Below, piece after piece: positions 12,354 through 22,835 of a stretch of DNA of 64,000 nt. Under the pieces are notes generated by a model that was not told the DNA's origin, did no database searches, and worked only from the letters and a program-made list of their open reading frames with translations. This DNA is from Bicyclus anynana (Eukaryota > Arthropoda > Insecta > Lepidoptera > Nymphalidae). A program made the translations under genes and the position numbers. Each line of letters opens with the position of its first letter. Position 1 is the stretch's first letter. The stretch covers positions 14,870,292 through 14,934,291 of the forward strand of contig NC_069094.1 in assembly GCF_947172395.1 (NCBI RefSeq). The letters are read 5' to 3'.

Positions 12354-12442
12354 ATGGATTTTGGTTTTGGAGATTCATTGATCCCTAATGTAGGTGGACT
12401 GCGCCAGTTTTTTGAACATGATCCTTTTTTTGGTAATGTACG
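12354..12442 (+). CDS. Kat60: Katanin gene, coding exon 1 (MLF-like DPFF segment)
   Basis: ATG in strong Kozak context; 29 codons plus two bases, ending CG|GTATGT, a near-ideal donor. The two leftover bases join the lone C at the start of exon 2 (13541) to give Arg30 and keep the frame. Encodes a Gly/Phe-rich acidic start with DPFFG at 23-27. Not detectable by homology to katanin; chosen on start context, donor strength and phase match. Confidence 0.6.
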
Positions 12443-15400
12443 GTATGTACAAAACATTCTCGAAAGTTAATTTGTCATGTCTCTTCCTTCAGTAAAGTTT
12501 CATGATTATTAAGCAGTAGAGTTCTCTTCTCTCATTGATAAATATCAATGTTAACGTAGTACATAATAACTTTTAGAAGATTTCGGCTATTACATAATTA
12601 AAACCCACCATCAATGATTTTATTATGACTGAAGAAAGAACTGACTGGCTTTTAAGAAGGAAGCTTAAAATATAAATTATTAAAACTTCTTATTAAAGTA
12701 GATATATAATGCGACACTGGCTCAAAGATTTAGTTATGCACTAATTATCATTCCAACCGAATCTACAGTTTCGTCTAAGGCGTTTGATACAGTTACAGAT
12801 ACGGTTGATAAACTTGTACAATTCTCTTTGGTTAATTTTATTAGACCGTTCATTAATTAAGCAATCCATGGATTTCTTAATTAATGAACGAAGATATTAT
12901 ATTGAGATCTCACTTTTTGCTTTGATTTTCCAAATTTTAAGAATTGAGTCTTTCTTGGAAAGTCTTTTCGAGATGTTAAGTTTTTTAACACCGATGCATT
13001 AGTCTTATGCGTCCTATGGTCCTATAAGAACTTGAGTACTTATTAAATAATCACCTTACATTGAATATGTAAAAAACATTTCATAAAAGTTTATATCAAT
13101 TGGTGGAATAATAAGTTGTTAATTCATTAACCATAGCCTTTAGCTAAGTAATACTTCGCAGGGCAGGCAAGGCAAATACTCGTCATTTACAACGCTTGCC
13201 TTACTGTCCTGTGTTTATCAACCTATGGCGTTATTGTTAAGCATTACATAGCTTAATTTCACCGGCATCTATAGCCTTTAAATAGGAACATAGCAGAACA
13301 AAAGCATAAAGGCTTTCCAGTAGGAAAATTCTCGTAGCAACACTGGAAAGTACTAGTCCTTATTGACAGCATTCATGGTAGAAGTTCCCTGAAAAGTTTT
13401 GTCTCGTAGCTCTACTACTAATGAATACTCTTATTTGAACTGAAACTGCTGTGTTTCTTCATATTGCTTCCGTTCTCTTTCGTCTCTTCCAATCATAATT
13501 TTTCTGAGCATCTGTTTACTATTTAATTACTTTATTTCAGCCCAAGTTCCGGCTTCCACCAAATGGCCAGGATGATGGATCGGATGATGTCGGAGAGTCT
13601 GCATCCTTTTGGGTTTGCGAAGCTGTCAACGCGGCGGGGCGGTGACAAGAAAGACGACGGCAACCCTAGAGACGGATTGAGGACAGAGAAAAGCGTCAAC
13701 AGAAGAGAAAGAGCCAGGAATCCTAACACACATGCAGATAATGGTACATGCCATCCTCCCACACAAGGTATGATATTAATGTAATTATATATAGAATATA
13801 CTAAAATTAGGTAGCTGTAGGTATAGAGATTTTATTTCATAGTGATCGGCGTGTACAGAGCCTTAAACGGACAAACATTTTACGCTAAAAAATATAACGA
13901 GAAATAAAATTTTTTGCGTGTGTCGTGTAGAGTTTGGCTAATGAAAGTAAATACTAAAAATCGCTCGCTAAATTTGATTGCGTGCGTTTTTACAATATGT
14001 TTAAATTATTTTTTTGTTTGTGAATACATTACTACCTATACTATAAGTATTAAACTCAGTTATTTCAATATTTGCCCTATAATTTGAGAATTTACTACCG
14101 GCTTTATTTACCGATTTTTTTTAAATTTGGCGGGCGATTACAGTCTCTACTTTCATTAGCCAAACTCTACATTATATTATTGTTCGCGTACTGCAACTGA
14201 GTAGAATGAATAACTTACAATATATTAAGTTAATTATTGCTATGACGTACTTGCATAATTAGTATAATGGGATTAATAGATTGCGGCTAACGATATTTTT
14301 TCCATGCTAAGTTATTCATCTTTCGGGCACTGAAATGCTTATAACGCAATAAGAATGCCATGATTGAAATGAAAGCCTTGTTTAATAACAGATGTCATCT
14401 TTTTTCATCGGGTTCTGGGTGCATTTAGGATCTTATAATTTCCAAATTGACTTAGGTTTCGTCTGGTACGCTTACTAGTAAACTGTATTTACTGTGGCCG
14501 AAGCATCATTCAATGTTAGGTACTATCCTAATGACAAAGACACAAAGAAGAACGATAAGCTGATTTGCATTATTGATATGGTGTCGACTTCTGTTAGGTA
14601 TATAATCTGAATAAACTCCTTATTTAAGGTGCTTTATCATATTAAACTGCATGGCAATTTAAAACAAGAGAGATTTACAGTTAATTCAAATAATAGATCA
14701 GTATACAAATACTATTTTATAAGACAAATGTAATTTCCGAAATTTCAGTCGTCAAACCAACTCCAGTCAACACATTCCAAGAACAACCATTAGACCAAGC
14801 CAAACAAAACAATCCCACAACAGAAAAGTGGGCGGGTACACTCAGAAGGAGAGATCCCGACATCCAACCGACATTACCCTCAATCGTCACCAGGAAAACA
14901 TCATCATCATCATCAGTAAACAGCGGAAGAAAAACACGATCAGTTGAAAGAGCACCACGAGCGAGAAAACAACTCGTTCCAATCAAACCCATGATGAGAA
15001 AGACAGATGTACCCTCTGATGGTGATGCCGCTTTGCTAGAGAAGGACGAAAAGATATTCAACACGTCTGGCTACGAAATTCATTTAGTGGAGACGCTAGA
15101 GAGGGATATATTGCAGAAGAATCCAGATGTTCGTTGGAGGGATGTTATTGGATTGGACGATGCGAAGTCCGTGTTGCAGGAAGCCATGGTACTGCCGCTC
15201 GTAATGCCCGATTACTTCAAGGTAATTTGATTGTGTGACGTGTTTTGATATGTAGTTAAAATGTGTTATTACATATTGTCACGGAGTCATAGGCTTAAAT
15301 TGAAGTTGACACATCTTTCAGACCTCAACAAGCGATACTTATCTTTTTTAATTTGACGCTATTTAATCAATTTCATGTTTGTACTAATCTTATACCTAAT

Positions 15401-18400
15401 CATTACTATCTATTTTAAAGACCCTCTACAGGGTCAGGCCTCCCTCCTCATAAAAGAGTGGGTATGGAGTTTTGACCCATCACGTCGCTTGGCAGATGAA
15501 ACAAAGCTGACCAGGTTATTGATAATACCAGACAGATCACAGATATTCAGATCAGTCACACCAGCTTCTCTATTCCGGGCTGAGAATTTTACCTACAAAG
15601 AGTTTCTTGGATTAAAGTAAAGGTCGTTAATTTCACAGTTCAATTCTCGAAACCACGATCTCGTGACTCGACGCCACATGTACTAACTATAGAACAACGA
15701 GGCAGTTAAACCAAACATTACCGCAAATTTAATAAATCTTAGCAAGAAACAAAACGTCCGTTAAAATTAGCCACAAAACACCATCAAGCACCCGTATGTC
15801 CCTAAGAAATATGAGAGCCTTTCACCTTCAGACAATTTCCTTTACGTTGACGTTTACCTTGTACAACTTGTACAAATTATGAAGCGTGTAGCGTGAACTC
15901 TGCGGTAATCACTCACGCGAATCGCCGCTTTGAACTGGGCTAGAGGAACGAATTCGGCAAGTAATTGCTCTTTTCACTTTTTTCCATCGATATCTGATTA
16001 AGACTTAGGCTTTAAATTTAATGCAAAATGTTAAGTGCTTTTGACCCTTTTACCGTTAAAGAACTAAACTGTAGGACTAAAGTATACTATTTCTGACGCT
16101 GATTTGTGGTTTTTGTATAAACCCAATATTTTCTTTGATTCTGGTTTATTGAGAAAATATTTGTTTCTGAAATAGCGCCATAATCACACCTTTTGGTTTT
16201 AAAGTAAATAATGTCTACTTTTAACGGAAATCAGGCCACCGCCCGCAACCAATCTTGGCTTAAGACTAGCCATCTACGCAATACATATTGTCACCTTACC
16301 TTATTACCTTGCTTTTCGCGTCTTGATTTCCACACTTATTGGTATTATACATTTATAATTGTAGCACCACAAAATATTTACTATACGGAACATCTTAAAT
16401 TAGTTTTCTGGTTATTCCAGCAGCGCCTATGTATTACATATTGCTGTTTGTTTTGACTTGTACTTTCAAATATTTCGTAATGCACACTCATTAGGACCAA
16501 GTATACTATGCAGTCTGCGGTGTATTAACGTCATCATCATCATCATCATCATTAACAGCCGATGGACGTCCACTGCTAGACATAGATCTCCTGCATGGAT
16601 TTCCGATGGACAAAGGTCTCGAGCCTTCAGCATCCAGCGGCTCCCTGCAACCAGCTTGATGTCCTAGGTCCACCTAGTAGGGGGGTTGACCAACAGTGCG
16701 CTTACCGTATTAACTACATTTTGTATTAACGTAATGTTTTCTAATTCCAGGGCATCCGTCGTCCATGGAAAGGCGTATTGCTGACAGGGCCTCCAGGGAC
16801 GGGGAAGACTCTCCTCGCGCGCGCAGTCGCTACAGAGTGTCGGACTACCTTCTTCAACGTGTCCTCGGCGACACTTACCTCGAAGTACCGCGGTGACTCG
16901 GAGAAACTTGTCAGACTTCTGTTTGATATGGTAAGACATTTCATATTAGATAAGGAAATAAACTGGATTAGGATAGGCGATGGAATGAAGATCCCGTACT
17001 AGAAAGCGCAGTGTTGTTCTACCAAGGTGGACTGACGACATCAACGTCGCAGGGTTTCGCTGGATGCAGGCAGCTCAGGATCGTGATTTTTGAAAGTCCT
17101 ACAAAAGGCCTGTGTTCTGCAGTGGACGTCCATCAGCTGATATGATCAGTCTCAGAAAAAGGTCATTAAACCAAGAGCATCAAACGGATCGCAGGGAATC
17201 ACTGTATGCAAGTGCCTCAAGACCCACGGTTTTGTGCCACTTGCATCTATATTTAAAACAGGATAGGCAAGCTTAGCATTCCGAAAGAGCCATATCATGA
17301 TGATGATGAGGATTTTTTTTATTGTAATATAATCTTTGTCTTTAAAGGATCTGAAAAATAATAATGTTTCAGGCGTCCTTCTACGCGCCAAGTACAATAT
17401 TCCTCGACGAGGTGGACTCGCTTTGCGCGGTCAGAGGGGCGGACTCAGAACACGAAGCTTCTAGACGATTCAAAGCTGAACTCCTCATACAGATGGATGG
17501 ATTGGCTGCTGTATTGTAAATAAAAAATAATTATTTAAAAATACCTACCCTTTATTAAATGATTAGACGTGACGAAGTCAATTTCTATATATCCCAAAGT
17601 CATTAAGGTATTTGGTCCACGAACCACGAACAAAATATTTAGCAAATGGTGATGGGGCGTTTTTCTTCCTAACCAAGTTACAGACTTGCATTTGTTGACT
17701 TGGTGCATCTGGTAGCAAATTAGCTCCCAGAAAATTGACCGATGAGGTTACCACTTGATTTTATAAATTTTTGTGTAAAACTTGGCTCTGTGGTTGTAAA
17801 TATAGAAGAGTGGCGTTTTCCGTACTTAACCAAATGTGGTCATAATCTACTTAATAATGTATAGCATTGCGGTTATCAAGCTTGTATAAGGTCAACAGTA
17901 TTCTCATTACTGTAATAATATTCTTTGCTGGAGGCTACCTTAAAACTAACATTCATTAATTTCTGTTTGCGTTTCAGCAATGAAGACAAGGTTATAATGG
18001 TCTTGGCAGCCACCAATCACCCGTGGGACATTGATGAGGCGTTCAGACGGCGATTCGAAAAGAGGATTTACGTTGGTCTACCTGATGGTTAGTCATTGGA
18101 TCAGTAACTGCCTGCTCAAGTGGTTAGGTTAGGTGGTTTCGGATGACGAATTCATGAGATCCTGGGTGCGATTCTTGGGTCGGGCTTATGAAATACTTAG
18201 TTTTTCATGTAAGAAATTTTCAGTAAAATTCTTAGCCAGGAATTAAAATTTGATTGTGTTACACCCCCGTGCCTCGTTATCAAGTAACATCTGATTGTGA
18301 TCGTTTAACCACTTAAAAATGTAATTACCCTAAGGCCGCCAACCTACCTTCATATCCTATAAGGAGGGAGATAGTGGACCGTTAAAATACGACTTCATTT

Positions 18401-20754
18401 TTATTAGCCAATGATGAAGTCGTTGGTTGTATTTAGTAGTTAGATATAGTCAGGGATCCTTAGAACAGTTTTTACAACTGATTACTATCAACTTAATTTT
18501 TCGCGAGTAGCTTCGTCTCAAAGAGACGACTAACTTTTTTATTTACGAAAATTCTTGATTCTGGTTGCTAATTGAGTACCAGGAAATAAAATTTTCTGAG
18601 CGTCGGAACGAGATAATGTACCACGCAATTTGTAAGACATTGTGGCTGTTAAGTTGTATTAATTAATCAACAGTTTAAAAAGTCAGCTGGTTAGTAGGTA
18701 ACAGTAGCGCTAATGTCTTAATGGCGCTCATTGCCATTTGGTAATGGCGATCTTATTGTCATTTGTGTAAGGCCTTTTTACGGCCTCCGTGGCGCAGTGG
18801 TATGCGCGGTGGACTTACAAGACGGAGGTCCTGGGTTCGATCCCTGGCTGGGCAGATTGAGATTTTCCTAATTTGTTCAGGTCTGGCTGGTGGGAGGCTT
18901 CGGCCGTGGCTAGTTACCACCCTACCGGCAAAGACGTACCGCCAAGCGATTTAGCGTTCCGGTACGATGCCGGTTAGAAACCGAAAGGGGTGTGGATTTT
19001 CATCCTCCTCATAACAAGTTAGCCCGCTTCCATCTTAGATTGCATCATCACTTACCATCAGGTGAGATTGTAGTCAAGGGCTAACTTGTAAAGAACAAAA
19101 AAAAAACAGGCGCTGTCAAGTTTAGTACAGGTTTTAGCAGCGGGAGTTCTTTTGTGGTGCGGAGTCTACACAGATTTGCAAGAGTTTGGGGAATATGACA
19201 TGATTGAAATGATTCCTCACAAACCATACATTTTACTCTTTGTAAGCTTTATTTATTTGCTTCTTCCTTGGTGTGATTGTAGAAGCAACGCGAGTGAAAC
19301 TGTTGCGGACCTGTCTGCGCGAGGTGTCGCTGGCGGAGGACGTGGACCTGAAGGAGGTGGCGGACAAGCTTGACGGGTACAGCGGCTCCGATATCAACAA
19401 CCTCTGCAGGTGAGATTTGTTCTTTGGCAGTAAAAGCTTCTTTCACACTTGTGACGTCCTGCTTGTCACCAAGGTAAGGCTTATAAAGAAACACAAAATA
19501 ATTTATTTGACAACCTCGCTCGGTTTGGCGGCAAGCTCCCTCTCGCCCGCGCCCCCCGCCTCACGCCGTGCCCCCACGACTTTATCGTTTTATTAAATAG
19601 TCATCACAACACTCATGATTTTATGGTCGAGTCCGCTCTATTAATTCTAAGGCTATTGACGGTTTAAAGAATTCGAAAAGACTCATGAGCTGTGTACCTT
19701 ACCTTATCAACCGATAGACGTCCACTGTTGGACATAGGCCTCTTGCATGGACCTCCAAGCACAACGGTCTCGAGCTGCCAGCATCCAGCGGGTCCTTGCA
19801 ACCCGCTTGATATCCTCGGTTCACTTAGTGAGGGTCATCGTTCATCGGCTTTTCGAACCTGTGGCCTGCTCATTGCCACTTCAGCTTCGCGACTCGCTAA
19901 GCAGTGACTGCTTCGTCTGCGGATTTCCACATTTCTGATTCGGTCACCCATTCGAGTTGTGTACACGAATAAACAAATCGAAAATGATTTCTTCGATTCT
20001 GTCACATTAATCAGCACGCGAGGCCCCTTAAATAGCAAAGACCTGCCAACGTCTTGCTCTACCTTTCCTTAAATACGTGATTGAAGAGCCTTTATTGTTG
20101 ATAATGAATGTGTGATACTCGTATATACGGCTGTATACATCAAGACTCAGCCTAATGCGCTGGTCTGACCCGCACTACATTCGATTCCACTCTCTACGAT
20201 GCTCTCCAAATAGCCGGAGATAGAATATGGAGGTCAAACTTTAGAGATGGAGGTGGTCACGATCTTCATTCATGAGGTTTACGATGCACGGAGGAGCAGG
20301 CCTCTTGTAAAGATTTTTAAACACTAAGCTCTGGAGCCGCCAGCATCCAGCAGTTGTAAACTAACAAGAAATTACAGACACATAACCTAAAGGTATTAGA
20401 AAGAGTAACTGTTGAGTTTCTTACCGTCTCTTCTTAGCAGAACCTGTCTTCCGAACCAGTGACCGTGAGTCTTTGTAAATAGTCAAATTTGACGTTCAAA
20501 GTGCTTGTAAACTAAGACACTACTTGAAATAAATTAGATTTTGATTTTGTTACAGGGATGCAGCAATGATGACAATGCGTCGAAAAATAGCTGGCAAGAG
20601 TCCCGACCAGATCCGACGACTGAAACGTTCAGAACTCGAAGCTCCAGTCTCAAAAGAAGACCTCAACGTCGCCATAGAGAAGACTCGGCGCACCGTCACA
20701 CAAGCGGATGTAGCGCGTTACAACACATGGATACAGAAACACGGCTGTTCCTAG
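12354..20754 (+). CDS. Kat60: Katanin p60-type AAA+ ATPase with atypical MLF-like N-terminus (8 coding exons, 515 aa)
   Basis: Microtubule-severing ATPase of the katanin p60 (KATNA1/KATNAL1) group, expected to form hexamers that pull tubulin tails through a central pore. Exons 12354-12442, 13541-13767, 14749-15221, 16751-16930, 17373-17515, 17978-18087, 19283-19409 and 20556-20754 join with matching phases (1548 nt). Seen: linker with a poly-Ser run; pre-AAA segment ending near 263; GIRRPWKGVLL then Walker A GPPGTGKT (276-283); pore loop TSKYRGDSEK; Walker B IFLDE (D335, E336); sensor-1 AATN (N384); arginine fingers RRR (394-396); Vps4-like C-terminal helix to 515. All catalytic residues are present. 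Odd: no MIT domain, which in p60 binds microtubules and p80; residues 1-60 instead carry DPFF...PFG as in MLF proteins. Another in-frame ATG at 12315, directly after a TAA, would add 13 residues; 12354 is preferred for its Kozak context (ACC ATG G). The AAA part is certain; the first exon is inferred. Confidence 0.85.
13541..13767 (+). CDS. Kat60: Katanin gene, coding exon 2 (Met-rich HPFG segment and basic linker)
   Basis: Acceptor TTTATTTCAG|C, donor CAAG|GTATGA, phase 2 in and phase 1 out. Encodes PSSGFHQMARMMDRMM, then SLHPFGFAKL and a basic, low-complexity linker typical of the disordered region before katanin AAA domains. The frame is open through the acceptor, so the internal ATG at 13563 need not be the start (it would give 478 aa). 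Confidence 0.75.
13927..14170. mobile_element. MITE with perfect 23-bp terminal inverted repeats, katanin intron 2
   Basis: Left end GTAGAGTTTGGCTAATGAAA... and right end ...TTTCATTAGCCAAACTCTAC are exact reverse complements over 23 bp. The 244-bp AT-rich interior has no ORF. Superfamily not assigned; no clear target duplication. Confidence 0.8.
14749..15221 (+). CDS. Kat60: Katanin gene, coding exon 3 (linker and start of AAA region)
   Basis: Acceptor AAATTTCAG|TC, donor TTCAAG|GTAATT. Residues 106-263. Contains a (TCA)5 run encoding poly-Ser, basic patches, then FNTSGYEIHLVETLERDIL and the segment to MPDYFK, which matches the katanin p60 region just before the AAA module. Confidence 0.92.
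16531..16712 (-). mobile_element. LINE-C 3' end, katanin intron 3
   Basis: Plus strand begins with the reversed (ATC)n tail, then CAGCCGATGGACGTCCACTG and the antisense of ORF2's C-terminal codons. Confidence 0.8.
16751..16930 (+). CDS. Kat60: Katanin gene, coding exon 4 (Walker A, pore loop 1)
   Basis: Acceptor TAATTCCAG|GGC, donor GATATG|GTAAGA; 60 codons, phase 0 at both ends. Encodes GIRRPWKGVLL, Walker A GPPGTGKT and the katanin pore-loop motif TSKYRGDSEKLVRLLFDM. Confidence 0.97.
17026..17146 (+). mobile_element. LINE-C 3' end, katanin intron 4
   Basis: GGTGGACTGACGACATCAAC ... CAGGCAGCTCAGGATCGTGA ... CCTACAAAAGGCCTGTGTTC, then CAGCTGATATGAT. Same family and opposite orientation to the copy in the previous intron. 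Confidence 0.75.
17373..17515 (+). CDS. Kat60: Katanin gene, coding exon 5 (Walker B, pore loop 2)
   Basis: Acceptor AATGTTTCAG|GCG. Encodes IFLDEVDSL (Walker B) and SEHEASRRFKAELLIQMDG. The donor must be TATT|GTAAAT: the GTATTG 4 bases earlier would put TGA in the next exon. Phase 2 out. Confidence 0.95.
17978..18087 (+). CDS. Kat60: Katanin gene, coding exon 6 (sensor 1, arginine fingers)
   Basis: Acceptor GCGTTTCAG|C, donor GATG|GTTAGT. Encodes NEDKVIMVLAATN (sensor-1 Asn384), HPWDIDEAFRRRFEKRIYV with the arginine fingers, and GLPD. It is shorter before NEDK than vertebrate katanins, which have a few extra residues there. Confidence 0.95.
18782..19108 (+). mobile_element. SINE-A, full length, katanin intron 6
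   Basis: Best copy of the family: GGCCTCCGTGGCGCAGTGG head, B-box GGGTTCGATCCC, body with GCCAAGCGATTTAGCGTTCC and GGGGTGTGGATTTTCATCCT, ending in an A-rich tail. Confidence 0.9.
19109..19180 (+). repeat. Dispersed repeat beginning GGCGCTGTCAA
   Basis: GGCGCTGTCAAGTTTAGTAC with AGGTTTTA recurs at about 21341 (GGCGCTGTCAATTTTAGTTC). Unassigned family. Confidence 0.5.
19283..19409 (+). CDS. Kat60: Katanin gene, coding exon 7 (AAA lid helices)
   Basis: Acceptor GATTGTAG|AA, donor TGCAG|GTGAGA. Encodes the lid segment ending DGYSGSDINNLCR, the conserved katanin/Vps4 sensor-2 region. A SINE lies 174 bp upstream in the preceding intron. Confidence 0.95.
19703..19968 (-). mobile_element. LINE-C 3' region, katanin intron 7
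   Basis: Antisense of the ORF2 end: GATAGACGTCCACTGTTGGA, CGGTCTCGAGCTGCCAGCAT, and GCTTCGCGACTCGC followed by CATTTCTGATTCGGTCACCC. Confidence 0.8.
20435..20549 (+). mobile_element. Retroposon 3' tail directly upstream of the last katanin exon
   Basis: GCAGAACCTGTCTTCCGAAC ... AAGTGCTTGTAAACTAAGAC ... CTTGAAATAAATTAGATTTT matches, in the opposite orientation, the element at 47293-47420. It runs to within a few bases of the acceptor at 20555 and contributes the T-rich tract. Confidence 0.7.
20556..20754 (+). CDS. Kat60: Katanin gene, final coding exon
   Basis: Acceptor TTTTGTTACAG|G, stop TAG at 20752-20754. Encodes DAAMMTMRRKIAGKSPDQIR, an acidic/basic stretch and the C-terminal helix VARYNTWIQKHGCS, as in katanin p60. 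The intron sequence just before the acceptor is a transposon 3' tail (see repeat at 20435). Confidence 0.95.
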
Positions 20755-20946
20755 CATAAAGCCACAGCGCTGAAAGCGCTGCTGAGGTGTATCCGCAACT
20801 CGTAGTCAATGCTACTTGTTAGACTACTGTGCGGTTCTATAAGTGGACTTGTAAGACTTTTTAAATAATACTGTGGTAATAATAATAAGGAAGGTAGTAA
20901 TTTCGTCCGCTTGCAATCCAATTTTTTGGAAAAAAAATAACGAATC

Positions 20947-20952
20947 AATAAA
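20947..20952 (+). terminator. Candidate poly(A) signal AATAAA for katanin
   Basis: First AATAAA after the katanin stop, about 190 nt downstream in AT-rich DNA. A second AATAAA occurs near 21851. Choice between them is inference. Confidence 0.45.
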
Positions 20953-20954
20953 AA

Positions 20955-22740
20955 GCATGTAAAATGCTCAAAATTAAGTTACCTACTTGTGAAAAATCTA
21001 ATTTAGTAAAATTGGAGATATCCGCGAATAAACTGGCGTACATACTCTAGAGAAATATATCATGTATTTAATTATGGAAAAATACATCGTGTTTCTAATT
21101 GTGTTTGCATAATTTCATCAAAATCTGCTCTGTCGTTTTTGTACGATTAAATAAACAGATAAACATGTAATGATGTAGTGTAATGTAATGCATGTATCTT
21201 AACTACCTAGTTAAGATACTGTAGGGAAAGCTGATAAGATTATATCTAGTTAATGTCAACGGATTTATTAGAAATAACGATATAATTGTCTTTCTATTTG
21301 ATTAATTTGTAACTGTGTGGGTAGTTAACAATTATGTAAGGCGCTGTCAATTTTAGTTCAGGTTTTACCCACAGGTTCTTTCTTGGCGCTGAGTCTACCT
21401 ACATTCAAAAGCAAACAGTTCCGGGATTAGAATAAAATCTTCTTAAAGGGTGAATGTTTAGTGTCTATAAAGCGTTCTTTCATAGACAAGATAATCACAG
21501 TGTAAAAATAATTTAGACATAGCAGTATTATTTCGATATATTATAAACTAATAATATAAAGATAAGTTTTTTTGTTCGTCACAAAAAGGCTTTGAAACTG
21601 AATCGATTTTAAAATGTATCAATGCCTTATCCCCTTATTCCCAAGGAAATGGGAACTGATCGGGTAAAACCGCGGGGTGTGCTAGTGTAAAATATAAATG
21701 GTTTTTAGGAATAAAAATAACTGTGTTTTGGATAAAATAGCTTTATTGAGGAGTGGCGGAAAATGTGATTTTTATACAACGTTGTCTGTCGATGTATGCG
21801 CTATGTAAATTGATATAATACTACGTGCTTTTGTATAAATGTGAAGTTTAATAAAAACAATATTTGCTGATCTTTTGTTGTTTTTATTTGTTACATTCCA
21901 ACAAATACCTAGTTTGTTTCATGATTGTTAAAGGTAGAAAATATTATATCGATATCGAAATTCGGATGGAAAATACAATGGAGATTGTTACAAAATATAA
22001 TATAATATATAGAAACCATCAATCAAAATTATACACTGTATAGTTTCATGTAGACTAAGCCGTAGGGCTAACATTAATAAATATGTGTCAGTTAACTTAC
22101 CAAAATACAAAAAGTAAATGTGTATTTTGTTTGCTCATCTGTCACATTAATAAACCGATTTTGATAAAACTTTAACTTTAACGGGGAATCCGCGCTTGTA
22201 TGTAATCCTTAAAGAATTCTTACGCCAGCCATACACCATCAAGTTTGCAGGACGCTTCGAGGAAGTGAAATAAATATCGGAACCATACCTAAACCTTGAT
22301 CAACCAACAAACTTGATCGTCAAGTGTCTTATTTCCGATGTTACAAGTTTGAGCAATTTATTACAAAATTAAATGAAGCAAACCATTACGATTCAAATTA
22401 TTTTTTAATATCTAAAAGATGTAGCAATTTTGTATAAATATTCACCATTTCAAAATCAATGATAAAATAGATATTTGAATCTTTTTTACACAATCGTCCT
22501 TTTTATTATTTTAAAAAATATATGTAATTATAATTGTTATAAGGTATACATTGATCGTTAAGGCCACGTATTTGGTCCAGAAAATTACACTTAATTAACT
22601 TATATCCATTACCTAAAATCTAAAACTAACTTACATTGCACTTAATTTAAATACAACAGCAAATCAACAACAATACAAATATTATACTAGAACAATACTT
22701 ACTAATAATAATGTTTGTATAGTTTATCTATATTTAAAAG
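20955..22740. other. Intergenic, AT-rich, no gene seen
   Basis: Contains a Helitron-like 3' end near 21600-21690 (ACCGCGGGGTGTGCTAGTG) and an inverted pair CATCAAGTTTGC / CAAACTTGATC at 22229-22320, probably a MITE. No coding exon identified. Confidence 0.5.
21339..21410 (+). repeat. Second copy of GGCGCTGTCAA repeat
   Basis: Shares the first roughly 30 bp and the GAGTCTAC segment with 19109-19180. Confidence 0.5.
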
Positions 22741-22758
22741 TCCGTTTGACTTTGATTT

Positions 22759-22778
22759 TTAACCGATTTAAAAAAGGA

Positions 22779-22810
<32 letters not shown>

Positions 22811-22835
22811 AAACATTTATTTAAAAAATTGTGCC
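22759..22835 (-). repeat. (GAAA)n microsatellite at a probable LINE tail
   Basis: AACCGATTTAAAAAAGGAGG followed by seven or so GAAA units and ACATTTATTT. On the minus strand this is an AAATAAATGT-(TTTC)n tail, typical of a retroposon 3' end. Confidence 0.6.

Noticed and set aside
13541..13643. Alternative frame of katanin exon 2 reading PKFRLPPNGQDDGSDD
   Set aside because: It hits TGA within the exon and does not match the phase of exon 3; the chosen frame connects to the AAA domain.
18782..18855. Free-standing tRNA gene
   Set aside because: It is the head of a dispersed SINE with the same body and tail at several other places in the window.
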